From Rhodospirillaceae bacterium (GTDB lineage Bacteria; Pseudomonadota; Alphaproteobacteria; Rhodospirillales; Casp-alpha2): a stretch of 37,621 nucleotides of DNA. The notes under the pieces are model-generated. The model searched no databases. It saw nothing but the letters and a program-made list of their open reading frames with translations, and was not told the DNA's origin. Of this stretch, positions 22,833 to 30,900 are shown in pieces. A program made the translations under genes and the position numbers. How positions within the stretch are numbered: the stretch's first letter is position 1; each line of letters starts with the position of its first letter. The DNA is taken from contig PALN01000047.1 of NCBI GenBank assembly GCA_002706405.1, positions 1 to 37,621 on the forward strand. Reading direction: 5' to 3'.

Positions 22833-25193
22833 ATGAGCAACGTAAAAATCGGCGAGTCCCTCAAGCGCTTCGAGGATCATCGCTTCCTGACCGGCCACGG
22901 CCGCTACATTGACGACGTCAATCTGGATGGTCAGGCCCGCGCCGTCGTGGTGCGCGCCGCCTATGCCCACGCCGCCCTCAAATCCATCGACACGTCGGCA
23001 GCCATGGACATGGACGGCGTGCTTCTGGTCGTCACCCGCGACGACTGGCAGCGCGAAGGCTTCAAGCCCATGCCGACCAAGTCGGGCGTCAAGAACAACG
23101 CCGACGGCACGCCGCTGAAGGAGCCGCCGCGTCACTGCCTGGCCATCGACCGGGTGCGCTACGTGGGCGAGCCGGTGGCCCTGGTCGTCGCCGAAACCCT
23201 GAGCCAAGCCCAGGCGGCGGCGGAGATGGTCGAGGTGGATTACGAAGAATTGCCCGCCGTGGTCGATCCGGTCGAGGCGCTGAAGCCTGGCGCCCCGCAG
23301 CTGTGGGACGACATCCCCAATAATCTGTGCCTGAATTTCGAACTGGGCGACAAGGCCGGGACGGACAAGGCCTTTGCCGAGGCCGATCATGTGGTCTCCC
23401 TCGACGTCTTGAACAACCGCGTCACCGCCGTGCCGATCGAAACGCGGGGCTGCGTCGCCGCCTATGACGCGGCGGCGGACAAGTACACCCTGTGGAACGC
23501 CTCGCAGAACGTGCACGCCAACCGCGACACCTTCGCCGAGGTTCTGAACATCGACAAAAGCCAGCTCGACCATATCGCCCCCGACGTGGGCGGCGGCTTC
23601 GGGGCCAAGAACTCCGGCTATCCGGAACCGCCCCTCTGCCTTTACGCCGCCAAGCGCCTGGGCCGGCCGGTGAAGTGGATCAACTCGCGCTCGGAAAGCT
23701 TCCTGTCCGACACCCACGGCCGCGGCCAGATGTCCCGCGTGGAACTGGCACTGACCAAGGACGGCACGTTCTTAGGATTGCGCACGACCACCGTCGGCGG
23801 CATCGGCGCTTATGCCTGGACCGTGGGCCCCTTCACGCCCACGGGCGGCTCCGCCCGCACCCAGGGCGGCCCCTATAACTTCCCGGCCATGCATTATTGG
23901 GGCCGCGCCGTGTTCATCAACACGGCCCCCATGGACCCCTACCGGGGCGCGGGGCGTCCGGAAGCGACCTTCCAGATCGAACGCATCGTCGAATACGCGG
24001 CCCGCAAGTTGGGCTTCGATCCCATCGAGCTACGCCGCAAGAACCTGATGCCCAAGGAAATGCTGCCCCATAAAACGCCCATGGGCCTGGATGTGGATTC
24101 CGGTGACTTCCCCCTGCTGTTCGAGGAAACCCTCAAGATGGCGGACAAGGCCGACCTGGGCGCGCTTCGGGCCAAGACGGAATCGGCCGGCAAGAAATTC
24201 GGCTTCGCCGTCGCCCCCTATCTGGAATGCACGGGCGGCGGGCCGAAGGAACACGCCGGCGTGACCTTCAACAAGGACGGCTCCATCGAGCTTTCCGTCG
24301 GCACGTCCTCCACGGGCATGGGCCACGAAACTTCCCTGGCGCAGATTCTCGCCGCCAACCTGGGCGTCGAGATGGACCGCATCAAGTTCCGCCAATCCGA
24401 CACCACGGCCACGCCCCTGGGCGGCGGTCATGGCGGGTCGCGCGGGATGGAGGTCGGCGGCAACGCCGTCCAGCAAGCCGCACAGGAAATCATCGAACTG
24501 GCCAAGCCCGTCGCCGCCCGCCTGTTGCAGTCGGAAACGAACGAGGTCGAATTCGAGGACGGCACCTTCAAGGCCGGCGCATCGTCCGTGTCCATGAACG
24601 ACGTGATCGACGCGTCGATGGACAAGGACAAGCTGCCCGAAGGCATGGAAGAAGGCTGCCTGGACCATTCGTCGGTGTTCGAACGGGGCGTCATCTCGAT
24701 TCCCAACGGTGTCCATGCGGCGGCCGTCGCGGTCGACCCGGACACGGGCACGGTTGAATTCCTGGGCTACTGGGTGATGGATGACTTCGGCACCATCATC
24801 AACCCCATGCTGGCCGACGGCCAGGTCATGGGCGGCGTCGCCCAGGGCATCGGCCAGGCGCTGCTGGAAGACATCGTGTACGACCCGGAAACGGGCCAGC
24901 TGGTGACCGGCTCGCTGATGGATTACGGCCTGCCGCACGCCGACGAGATTCCCAACATGGAGATCGGCTATTACGAGGGGGCGCCCACCAAGAAGAACCC
25001 CTTGGGCGTCAAGGGGGCCGGCGAGGCCGGCTGCGTCGGCGCCTGTCCGGCCGCCGTCAACGCGGTGCTCGACGCGCTCAAGGATTACGGCGTGACCCAT
25101 ATCGACATGCCGCTGACGCCGCAGAAGGTGTGGAAGGCGATCCAGGCCAAGGGTGCCTTCGATCCCAAGGGACTGTTGGGCGACGCGGCCTAG
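22833..25193 (+). CDS. Molybdenum hydroxylase large subunit, form II CoxL-like
   Basis: A 786-residue molybdopterin-binding catalytic subunit. Family motifs are the N-terminal GESLKRFEDHRFLTGHGRYIDDV, GGGFGAK (253-259) and the C-terminal GVKGAGEAGCVG with the active-site base Glu731. The loop that marks CO dehydrogenase is PYRGAGR (369-375). This is close to the AYRGAGR of form II enzymes and lacks the Cys of form I AYXCSFR, whose sulfur bridges Mo and Cu. The enzyme is therefore probably not a proven CO oxidiser; it may hydroxylate another small carbonyl or heterocyclic substrate. It is followed by a strong terminator. Confidence 0.93.
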   Translation: MSNVKIGESLKRFEDHRFLTGHGRYIDDVNLDGQARAVVVRAAYAHAALKSIDTSAAMDMDGVLLVVTRDDWQREGFKPMPTKSGVKNNADGTPLKEPPRHCLAIDRVRYVGEPVALVVAETLSQAQAAAEMVEVDYEELPAVVDPVEALKPGAPQLWDDIPNNLCLNFELGDKAGTDKAFAEADHVVSLDVLNNRVTAVPIETRGCVAAYDAAADKYTLWNASQNVHANRDTFAEVLNIDKSQLDHIAPDVGGGFGAKNSGYPEPPLCLYAAKRLGRPVKWINSRSESFLSDTHGRGQMSRVELALTKDGTFLGLRTTTVGGIGAYAWTVGPFTPTGGSARTQGGPYNFPAMHYWGRAVFINTAPMDPYRGAGRPEATFQIERIVEYAARKLGFDPIELRRKNLMPKEMLPHKTPMGLDVDSGDFPLLFEETLKMADKADLGALRAKTESAGKKFGFAVAPYLECTGGGPKEHAGVTFNKDGSIELSVGTSSTGMGHETSLAQILAANLGVEMDRIKFRQSDTTATPLGGGHGGSRGMEVGGNAVQQAAQEIIELAKPVAARLLQSETNEVEFEDGTFKAGASSVSMNDVIDASMDKDKLPEGMEEGCLDHSSVFERGVISIPNGVHAAAVAVDPDTGTVEFLGYWVMDDFGTIINPMLADGQVMGGVAQGIGQALLEDIVYDPETGQLVTGSLMDYGLPHADEIPNMEIGYYEGAPTKKNPLGVKGAGEAGCVGACPAAVNAVLDALKDYGVTHIDMPLTPQKVWKAIQAKGAFDPKGLLGDAA

Positions 25194-25222
25194 CCCGCCA
25201 ACCGACCCGCTGAATTAAGCAG

Positions 25223-25256
25223 AACCGCCGCATCGGGAAACCGGTGCGGCGGTTTT
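25223..25256 (+). terminator. Rho-independent terminator of coxSML
   Basis: A 14-bp stem with one G-T wobble is closed by a GAAA tetraloop (AACCGCCGCA...TGCGGCGGTT outer arms, CGG-GAAA-CCG tip). The stem runs into four T, then GTTA. It starts 29 bases after the coxL-like stop and could also limit leftward reading from cbpM. Confidence 0.88.
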
Positions 25257-25292
25257 GTTATGTTCGCTTTGCAGTAGAGAACGAGGCTCCCC

Positions 25293-25619
25293 TCATTCCC
25301 CTTGTTCGGCGAGGGCTTGCACGATGCGCTGACGCACATCTTCCGGTTGGGCGCTTACCGCGTCGGCGAGAGAACGGAGTTGATGGCGCAGACCATGTAC
25401 CTGATCGAGAAGCGGAAGAACGATGCCCATGACGTCATCATCCAGATCAAGCTCGGTCGAGAATTCGTAGATCAGCCCGACCCGCGCGACATCGATTTCA
25501 CGAAAGCGATATCCGGCTTGGTCACGCTCCGGTATCACCCAACCGTGCCGAATCCAGATATGGAGCGTCTCCCGTTGCAGCCCCGCATAGTGCTCGAGGA
25601 TTTCCTGTTCACCCATCAT
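25293..25619 (-). CDS. cbpM: Chaperone modulator CbpM
   Basis: A 108-residue MerR-like helical protein that binds the J domain of CbpA and inhibits it. The family pattern is visible in the N-terminal helix-turn-helix region (ILEHYAGLQRETLHIWIRHGWVIPERDQAGYRFREIDVARVGLIYEF) and the following helices (LDLDDDVMGIVLPLLDQVHGLRHQLRSL). I prefer the ATG at 25619, five bases after the cbpA stop with AAGGA well placed at the cbpA end. An ATG at 25652, inside cbpA, would add 11 residues. The pairing with the upstream J protein supports the call. Confidence 0.88.
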   Translation of the reverse strand: MMGEQEILEHYAGLQRETLHIWIRHGWVIPERDQAGYRFREIDVARVGLIYEFSTELDLDDDVMGIVLPLLDQVHGLRHQLRSLADAVSAQPEDVRQRIVQALAEQGE

Positions 25620-25623
25620 GGCA

Positions 25624-26535
25624 TCATCCTTCCGGACCTTGTCGTGGGTCATAGCTGTGATCTTTCGCCCAATCTTCGAGGAATTCCTTGAGTTTCGGAT
25701 CCACTTTCTTGGGCAGCACGACGGTGAGCGTTACCAGTTGATCGCCGGCGGCCTGCTTGCCCTGTGCCGCGATGCCCTGTCCTCTGAGCCTGAGCGTATC
25801 ACCGCTGTTTGATCCCGGCGGGATGGTCATCGTCACCGCCCCCCGAATTGTCGGCACACGCACCTTCGCGCCAAGGACCGCCTCGTGAACGGCGATCGGA
25901 AGGTCGACAAGGATGTCCCGCCCCCGGCGGGTGAATTCGCCATGCGGCCTGACCTGGATTTCGACCAGGGCGTCGCCCGCGGCACCACCGCCAAGACCCG
26001 GCATGCCCTTTCCCTGAAGCCTGAGAATTTGGCCGTCGCGCAGACCGGGCGGGATGGTGATCTCGAGGGCGTTGCCGTCGGGCATCGTGACGCGCTTTTT
26101 CGCGCCGTTGGCGGCCTCCAGGAAGGAGACCTCCATTCGGTACCGGAGATCGCCGCCCTGCATGCGAACGTGCACATTTTCGCCGCCCTGCTGGCGCGCC
26201 CGAAGGATGTCCGAAAAAATATCCCCGAGATCATCGTACCCGGCGCTTGATGTATAGGGGTGATTGCCGCCGGCATTTGCGTATTCCCGGTAGAACTGCC
26301 GAGGCGTTTCATTTCCCTCGGCGTCGATCTCGCCGGCATCGTATTGGCGGCGCCTTTCCTCGTCCGACAATACGTTATAGGCCGCTTGAACCTTCTTGAA
26401 CGATTCCTCCGCGGCCTTATCGCCAGGGTTAAGGTCCGGGTGAAACTTCTTCACCCGCGCCCGGTGCGCCTTTTTTATTTCATCCAGCGACGCCGTCTTC
26501 TTAACGCCAAGAACATCGTACAGTTCATCAGCCAC
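25624..26535 (-). CDS. cbpA: DnaJ-like co-chaperone CbpA
   Basis: A 303-residue class B J-domain protein that stimulates DnaK; E. coli CbpA also binds curved DNA. The J domain occupies residues 2-70 with the HPD motif at 32-34 (KKFHPDLNPGDKAAEESFKKVQAAYNVLSDEERRRQYD). A short linker with Gly/Asn (ANAGGNHPYTSSAGYDDLGDIFSDI) follows, then two DnaJ_C beta domains. There is no zinc-finger cysteine cluster. I chose the GTG at 26535, with AGGGAG seven bases upstream, giving VADELYDVLGV; a TTG nine codons earlier is the alternative. The stop is followed by cbpM. The 165 bases upstream show no clear heat-shock promoter. Confidence 0.93.
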   Translation of the reverse strand: MADELYDVLGVKKTASLDEIKKAHRARVKKFHPDLNPGDKAAEESFKKVQAAYNVLSDEERRRQYDAGEIDAEGNETPRQFYREYANAGGNHPYTSSAGYDDLGDIFSDILRARQQGGENVHVRMQGGDLRYRMEVSFLEAANGAKKRVTMPDGNALEITIPPGLRDGQILRLQGKGMPGLGGGAAGDALVEIQVRPHGEFTRRGRDILVDLPIAVHEAVLGAKVRVPTIRGAVTMTIPPGSNSGDTLRLRGQGIAAQGKQAAGDQLVTLTVVLPKKVDPKLKEFLEDWAKDHSYDPRQGPEG

Positions 26536-26700
26536 GGCTTGGCTCCCTTGGTTGGAATTCAATCCATTTTCGCCTCACATGTTGCGCAGTCACCTGACGA
26601 ATTTGGATTGGCATGCGACAAATTCCCGTCCTTGGTATGGGAAATCTGATTCCCTATCTAAATATGCCCGCGCACCGGGTGATGCCAGGGGCCGCGTCGC

Positions 26701-27039
26701 TCACAGCATCTTGCCCTCGAACGGATGCCAGCCGTCCTTGTGTTCGATTTCGACCACCCACAGGTCCGGGTCGCGCTTGATCGCGCGCTGGATGTAGGCA
26801 TCGGCCTCGGCCTCAGGCACCGTGTCGCCCTTGAAGGCTTCGAGCCAGCCCCGCGTGCCGTCCATGTCCGTGGCCTGGGTCAGCAGCCGGCAGGTGCCGT
26901 CCAGGCGGTTCAATTTCAGAATCAGCGTCCCCGCCCGGTCGTCGCCCCGGCGCACCACCATGGCCGGCACGCCGTCGGAATTGCAGCGCCGGACATGGGC
27001 CATGATCCAGACATCGGAAGAAATGCGGTCGTCGACCAT
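26701..27039 (-). CDS. DUF1491 family protein
   Basis: A 112-residue soluble protein of unknown function found mainly in alphaproteobacteria. The recognisable pattern is ISSDVWIMAHVRRCNSDGVPAMVVRRGDDRAGTLILKLN near the start. DPDLWVVEIEHKDGWHPFEGKML forms the end. The ATG at 27039 has AGGA seven bases upstream. It is divergent from the ABC ATPase, with 83 bases between them, and no neighbour suggests a job. Confidence 0.8.
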   Translation of the reverse strand: MVDDRISSDVWIMAHVRRCNSDGVPAMVVRRGDDRAGTLILKLNRLDGTCRLLTQATDMDGTRGWLEAFKGDTVPEAEADAYIQRAIKRDPDLWVVEIEHKDGWHPFEGKML

Positions 27040-27122
27040 TTTGGTTTCCTATCCCCATTTCGGTTTCCTGTCCGGGGGCCGGGTTGATAGTATCGCGCAT
27101 CCGACAAAGGGAAAACGACCAC

Positions 27123-27902
27123 ATGGCCGGACCGGCGATCAATCTGACCAACGTCACCAAGCGCTTCGGCGCCAACGAGGTGCTGCGCGGCGTCGACCTT
27201 GACGTGCCGGCGGGCGGGTCGTTGGTCGTCATCGGCCCGTCGGGCACGGGCAAGACGGTACTGTTGAAGACGCTGATCGGCGTCCACGCCCCCGACGGCG
27301 GTCGCATTTCCGTGGACGGCACGGACGTATCTACCCTCAAGGACACCGATAAACGCGCGCTCTACGGCCGCTTCGGCATGCTGTTCCAGAAATCGGGTCT
27401 GTTCGATTCACTCCCTGTTTGGGAGAACGTCGCCTTCCGCCTGCTGCAGCAGGACGGCATGGCGCGGAAAGACGCCCGCGAGCGCGCCATCGACAAGCTG
27501 GGCTTGGTCGGACTGGCCCCGGGCGAGGCCGATTTGTTTCCCTCGGAGCTGTCGGGCGGCATGCAGAAGCGCGTCGGCATCGCGCGGGCCATGGCGGCAG
27601 ATCCGGACGTCTTGTTGCTGGATGAACCCACGGCGGGCCTCGACCCGATCATGTCCAATGTCATCAACGACCTGATCCTGGAGGTCATGGACAAGACCGG
27701 GGCGACGGTGATTTCCGTCAATTCGGACATGCGCGGTGCGGCCCGCACGGCCCAGAACGCCGCCATGATCTATGACGGCCGGATCATCTGGCACGGCCCG
27801 ACGGCCGACATGCGCGACAGCGGCAACGCCTACGTCGACCAATTCGTCCACAGCCGCGCCGAAGGCCCGATCCCCACCATCGTCGACCCGGCGGCCGCCT
27901 GA
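27123..27902 (+). CDS. MlaF-like ABC transporter ATPase, orphan, lacking the H-loop histidine
   Basis: A 259-residue ATPase of the MlaF/Ttg2A type, which powers lipid transport between the membranes. Walker A is GPSGTGKT (38-45), the Q-loop is FQKSGLFDSL (88-97), the signature is LSGGMQKRVGIARA (143-156) and Walker B is VLLLDEPTAGLDP (163-175). The H-loop, normally Thr/Ser-His-Asp, reads SVNSDM (198-203), so Ser201 replaces the switch histidine. I chose the ATG at 27123 because the family alignment begins there; an in-frame start at 27084 would add 13 residues. No mlaE permease, mlaD or mlaC lies on either side, unlike the usual mla operon. Confidence 0.9.
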   Translation: MAGPAINLTNVTKRFGANEVLRGVDLDVPAGGSLVVIGPSGTGKTVLLKTLIGVHAPDGGRISVDGTDVSTLKDTDKRALYGRFGMLFQKSGLFDSLPVWENVAFRLLQQDGMARKDARERAIDKLGLVGLAPGEADLFPSELSGGMQKRVGIARAMAADPDVLLLDEPTAGLDPIMSNVINDLILEVMDKTGATVISVNSDMRGAARTAQNAAMIYDGRIIWHGPTADMRDSGNAYVDQFVHSRAEGPIPTIVDPAAA

Positions 27903-27996
27903 TTTAAGGAAAACCACAGAGACAGAATCGCGAAAGACAGCGTCACCTCCGCGCAGATGGAGGCCCAGTCCTTACCCTTCTCACGGCCTCATCGCC

Positions 27997-28398
27997 TCAG
28001 TGGTTTTCTTCCCTTACCACCGCCGGCGCACGTGACGGCTTGGTCAGGATGAACCAGGCGCCATAGGCCATGACGGCGGCGGTGATCGCGATCAGATATC
28101 CCGGCGTGGGCCGAAAAAAGGTGATGTAGATCAGGCTTGCCGACATCGCCGTGCAGGCGAAAACCTTGGCCGACACCGGAATGACCCGATACCGGTCCCA
28201 TTTCCGCAACGGTGGCCCGAACAGGCGGTGGTGATAAAGCCAGTCGTGGAACCGCTCGCTGGACCGCGCGAAGCACCACAAGGCCAGCAGCATGAACGGC
28301 GTCGTCGGCAGCACGGGCAGCGCCACGCCGACCACGCCCAGGATGACAAATCCCCAGCCAAGAACGATCAGCACGACTTTCCTGGCGGTCTCGGTCAA
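27997..28398 (-). CDS. DUF454 (YbaN-like) inner membrane protein
   Basis: A small membrane protein of about 133 residues. The family core LGWGFVILGVVGVALPVLPTTPFMLLALWCFARSSERFHDWLYHHRLFGP is unmistakable (LP.LPTTPF.LLA..CF.RSS). Two further hydrophobic segments follow. There is no ATG. I chose the TTG at 28398, with GGAA six bases upstream; TTG at 28422 or 28449 would lengthen it by 8 or 17 residues. Function is unknown. It converges on the ABC ATPase with 94 bases between the stops and is divergent from the histidine kinase. Confidence 0.82.
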   Translation of the reverse strand: MTETARKVVLIVLGWGFVILGVVGVALPVLPTTPFMLLALWCFARSSERFHDWLYHHRLFGPPLRKWDRYRVIPVSAKVFACTAMSASLIYITFFRPTPGYLIAITAAVMAYGAWFILTKPSRAPAVVREENH

Positions 28399-28540
28399 CT
28401 GGCTTTCCTTTACGCCCGTCAATCGACAGGGGGTCCGCCGTCCCGGCAAACCTGCGTCCTGCGCATATTACCGATGGTCTAGGTGATTTCCCATCGCTGG
28501 CGTACTACAGTTGCACAATTCCGGACGGAGAAGAATTCGG

Positions 28541-30814
28541 ATGACGGGAAGGGACGAAAAATCAGCGCCTCTCGAAGAGGTGCGCGACACTGCCCTGCTC
28601 TCCGGTCTTGATCACCTTGACCAGGGAGTGCTTGTTATCGGCTCCGACCTGATGGTCCGCGTTGGAAACCGCATCCTTTACGACATCTACGAATTTCCCG
28701 AAGGCTTTATCCGCATCGGCATGCCCATGGCCGACGTGTTCCGGTTTCTGGCCCAACGCGGCGATTACGGCCCCGGCGACCCGGACGAAATCACCGAGAA
28801 CATGCTGGACCTGATCCGCCAGGGCCGGCGCTTCAATACGGAAAGCCAGCTGACAACCGGGCGGTTCGTCGAAATCCGCCGCTCGCCTCTGCCCGACGGC
28901 GGCATGATCGCCGTCACCACCGACGTGACAGACCGCCACGAGGCGGCGGAAGCGCTCCGACAGAGCGAACAACGGTTCCGCGACATCGCCGAAATCGCAT
29001 CCGACTGGTTCTGGGAAATGGACGAGGACCTGCGATTCTCCTACTTCTCGGACCGCAACCGGGAAATGCTGGGGTTCGACATGGCCTCCATCATCGGCAA
29101 ACGGCGCACCGACGTCACGCCCGAGAACATCGATACCCGGAAATGGCGTAACCACCTGGACGATCTGGAAGCGCACCGCCCGTTTCAGGACTTCCGCTAC
29201 GATATCCGCCCCCCCGGCGCCGACATTCGCCACATTTCAATCAGCGGCAAGCCGGTGTTCGGGCCGGATGGAGAGTTCCTTGGCTACCGCGGCGTCGGGC
29301 GCGACGTCACCAGCGAGAATGCCGCCGAAACGGCATTGAAGGCCAACGTCTCGTTGCTGCAGGCGACCTTGGACGCGACCGCCGACGGCATTCTGGTGAC
29401 GGCCATGGACCGCCGCATTCAAGCATTCAACCAGCGTTTCGTTGAAATGTTCGCCGTACCCGATGATCTGATCGCCTCACAGGATGCCTGGAAGGTGCGC
29501 GACTGGGTCGCCGACCTTTCGGAACAACCGGAGTCCTTCATCGCCGAAGTGGAGCGGCTATATGCCGATCCGAGCCACGATTTTCACTCGACCCTGAAGC
29601 TGAAGGACGGCCGGATCATCGAGCGCTACACCCGCCCGCAGTACCTGGGCGACACCATCATCGGCCGCGTCATCAGTTTCCGCGACACGACCGAGCAAAT
29701 TCGCACGGCCGAGGAACTGCACTCGCAGAAGACGTTGCTGGAAACCGTGTTCCGCGACGTTCCCGACGCCATGCTTCTGATCGACGCAGATCGTCGTATC
29801 CGCATGTGTAATCCGGCATTTACCCGCATGTTCGGCTTTGAACCCGACGACGTCATCGGCCGCACGGCGGAATTTCTTTATGAAAGCGAAGAAATCTACC
29901 AACGGGACGGATGCGCCCGCGTCGTCGCGGCCGGGGCCGAAATATTGGACCCCTACGTGATCTCCTATCGACACAAAAACGGCGAGCTCTTTCCCGGTGA
30001 GACCGTGGCATCTTCCCTGCGCGCCAAGAATGACGACATCATCGGCTTCATCGCCGTGATCCGCGACGTCGGCGCACGGCTCAAGGCCGAGACGGAGCGT
30101 CTGGAAGCCCTGGAACAGGCCGAGGACGCCAACCGGGCGAAATCCGCCTTTCTCGCCAACGTCAGCCACGACCTGCGCACCCCCTTGAATGCGGTGCTGG
30201 GATTTTCCGAAATCATCAGGCAACAGCTTCTGGGGCCGGTCGGCCATCCCAAGTACATCGAATACGCCGAGGACATCCGCGACAGCGGCACCTATCTCCT
30301 GGACCTGGTCAACGACCTGTTGGACATTTCCACCATCGAGGCCGGCCAGCGGGCCATCCGCCGCGAAACCATCCGCCTGGGCCCGTTTTTCTCGGAATGC
30401 GTCAAGGCGGCGACGGCGCGGATCGCCAAGGGGGCGGTCGTCGGCGTGGACCTGCCCCCGGATATGCCCACCATCCGGGCGGACCGCCGGGCCATGAAGC
30501 AGGTCATTCTGAACCTTCTGGCCAATTCCCTGAAGTTCACGCCGCCGGAAGGGCGGGTTGTCCTCAGGGCCCATCAGGACGGCAATCGAACCACCTTCAG
30601 CGTTGCGGACACGGGCAAGGGCATTCCCAAGGAAAACCTGAAGAATATCACCCGCGCCTTCGAACGGGGCCAGTCAAGCGCCTATGCCACGGCGGACGGC
30701 ACGGGCCTGGGTCTGGCCATCGCCCGTTCCCTGGTCGAATTGCACGGCGGTGAACTGACCATCGAGAGCGAAGTCGGCAAGGGCACCACGGTGTCCTTTT
30801 TCATCCCGGACTAG
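28541..30814 (+). CDS. Soluble PAS-domain sensor histidine kinase
   Basis: A 757-residue kinase with no membrane helix or signal peptide, so it should sense an internal signal. About four PAS units precede the kinase core: one near 20-130 (GLDHLDQGVLVIGSDLMVRVGNRILYDIYEFPEGF, a form frequent in alphaproteobacteria), then about 145-260 (DIAEIASDWFWEMDEDLRFSYFSDRNREMLGF), 275-390 and 395-510. The phosphorylated histidine is His543 in NVSHDLRTPLNAVLGFSEII. The N box (LNLLANSLKFTPP), G1 (VADTGKGIP) and G2 (GTGLGLAIA) boxes are intact. I chose the ATG at 28541, with GGAG about ten bases upstream, over a TTG ten codons earlier. No receiver domain and no response regulator gene are present nearby. 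Confidence 0.9.
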   Translation: MTGRDEKSAPLEEVRDTALLSGLDHLDQGVLVIGSDLMVRVGNRILYDIYEFPEGFIRIGMPMADVFRFLAQRGDYGPGDPDEITENMLDLIRQGRRFNTESQLTTGRFVEIRRSPLPDGGMIAVTTDVTDRHEAAEALRQSEQRFRDIAEIASDWFWEMDEDLRFSYFSDRNREMLGFDMASIIGKRRTDVTPENIDTRKWRNHLDDLEAHRPFQDFRYDIRPPGADIRHISISGKPVFGPDGEFLGYRGVGRDVTSENAAETALKANVSLLQATLDATADGILVTAMDRRIQAFNQRFVEMFAVPDDLIASQDAWKVRDWVADLSEQPESFIAEVERLYADPSHDFHSTLKLKDGRIIERYTRPQYLGDTIIGRVISFRDTTEQIRTAEELHSQKTLLETVFRDVPDAMLLIDADRRIRMCNPAFTRMFGFEPDDVIGRTAEFLYESEEIYQRDGCARVVAAGAEILDPYVISYRHKNGELFPGETVASSLRAKNDDIIGFIAVIRDVGARLKAETERLEALEQAEDANRAKSAFLANVSHDLRTPLNAVLGFSEIIRQQLLGPVGHPKYIEYAEDIRDSGTYLLDLVNDLLDISTIEAGQRAIRRETIRLGPFFSECVKAATARIAKGAVVGVDLPPDMPTIRADRRAMKQVILNLLANSLKFTPPEGRVVLRAHQDGNRTTFSVADTGKGIPKENLKNITRAFERGQSSAYATADGTGLGLAIARSLVELHGGELTIESEVGKGTTVSFFIPD

Positions 30815-30900
30815 GCCCGCCCCCATATTCCTTGGCGCGGCCGCGTTTTTTTGGCAGAACACGGGGCTGCCCATTTTTCTGAACCGGAGCACTTCCATCC

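Noticed and set aside
26536..26700. Heat-shock (sigma-32) promoter upstream of cbpA
   Set aside because: A CCCATA-like element is present on the leftward strand but no CTTGAAA-like -35 lies at the right distance.
27909..28008. Inverted repeat GAAAACCAC / GTGGTTTTC around the gap between the ABC ATPase and DUF454 genes
   Set aside because: Nine-base arms about 80 bases apart without mobile-element features are likely to be chance.
30836..30880. Terminator between the histidine kinase and glnS
   Set aside because: CGCGGCCGCG before seven T is a palindrome with almost no possible loop stem. The next stem, GGCAG/CTGCC, has only five pairs around nine bases. Neither is convincing.
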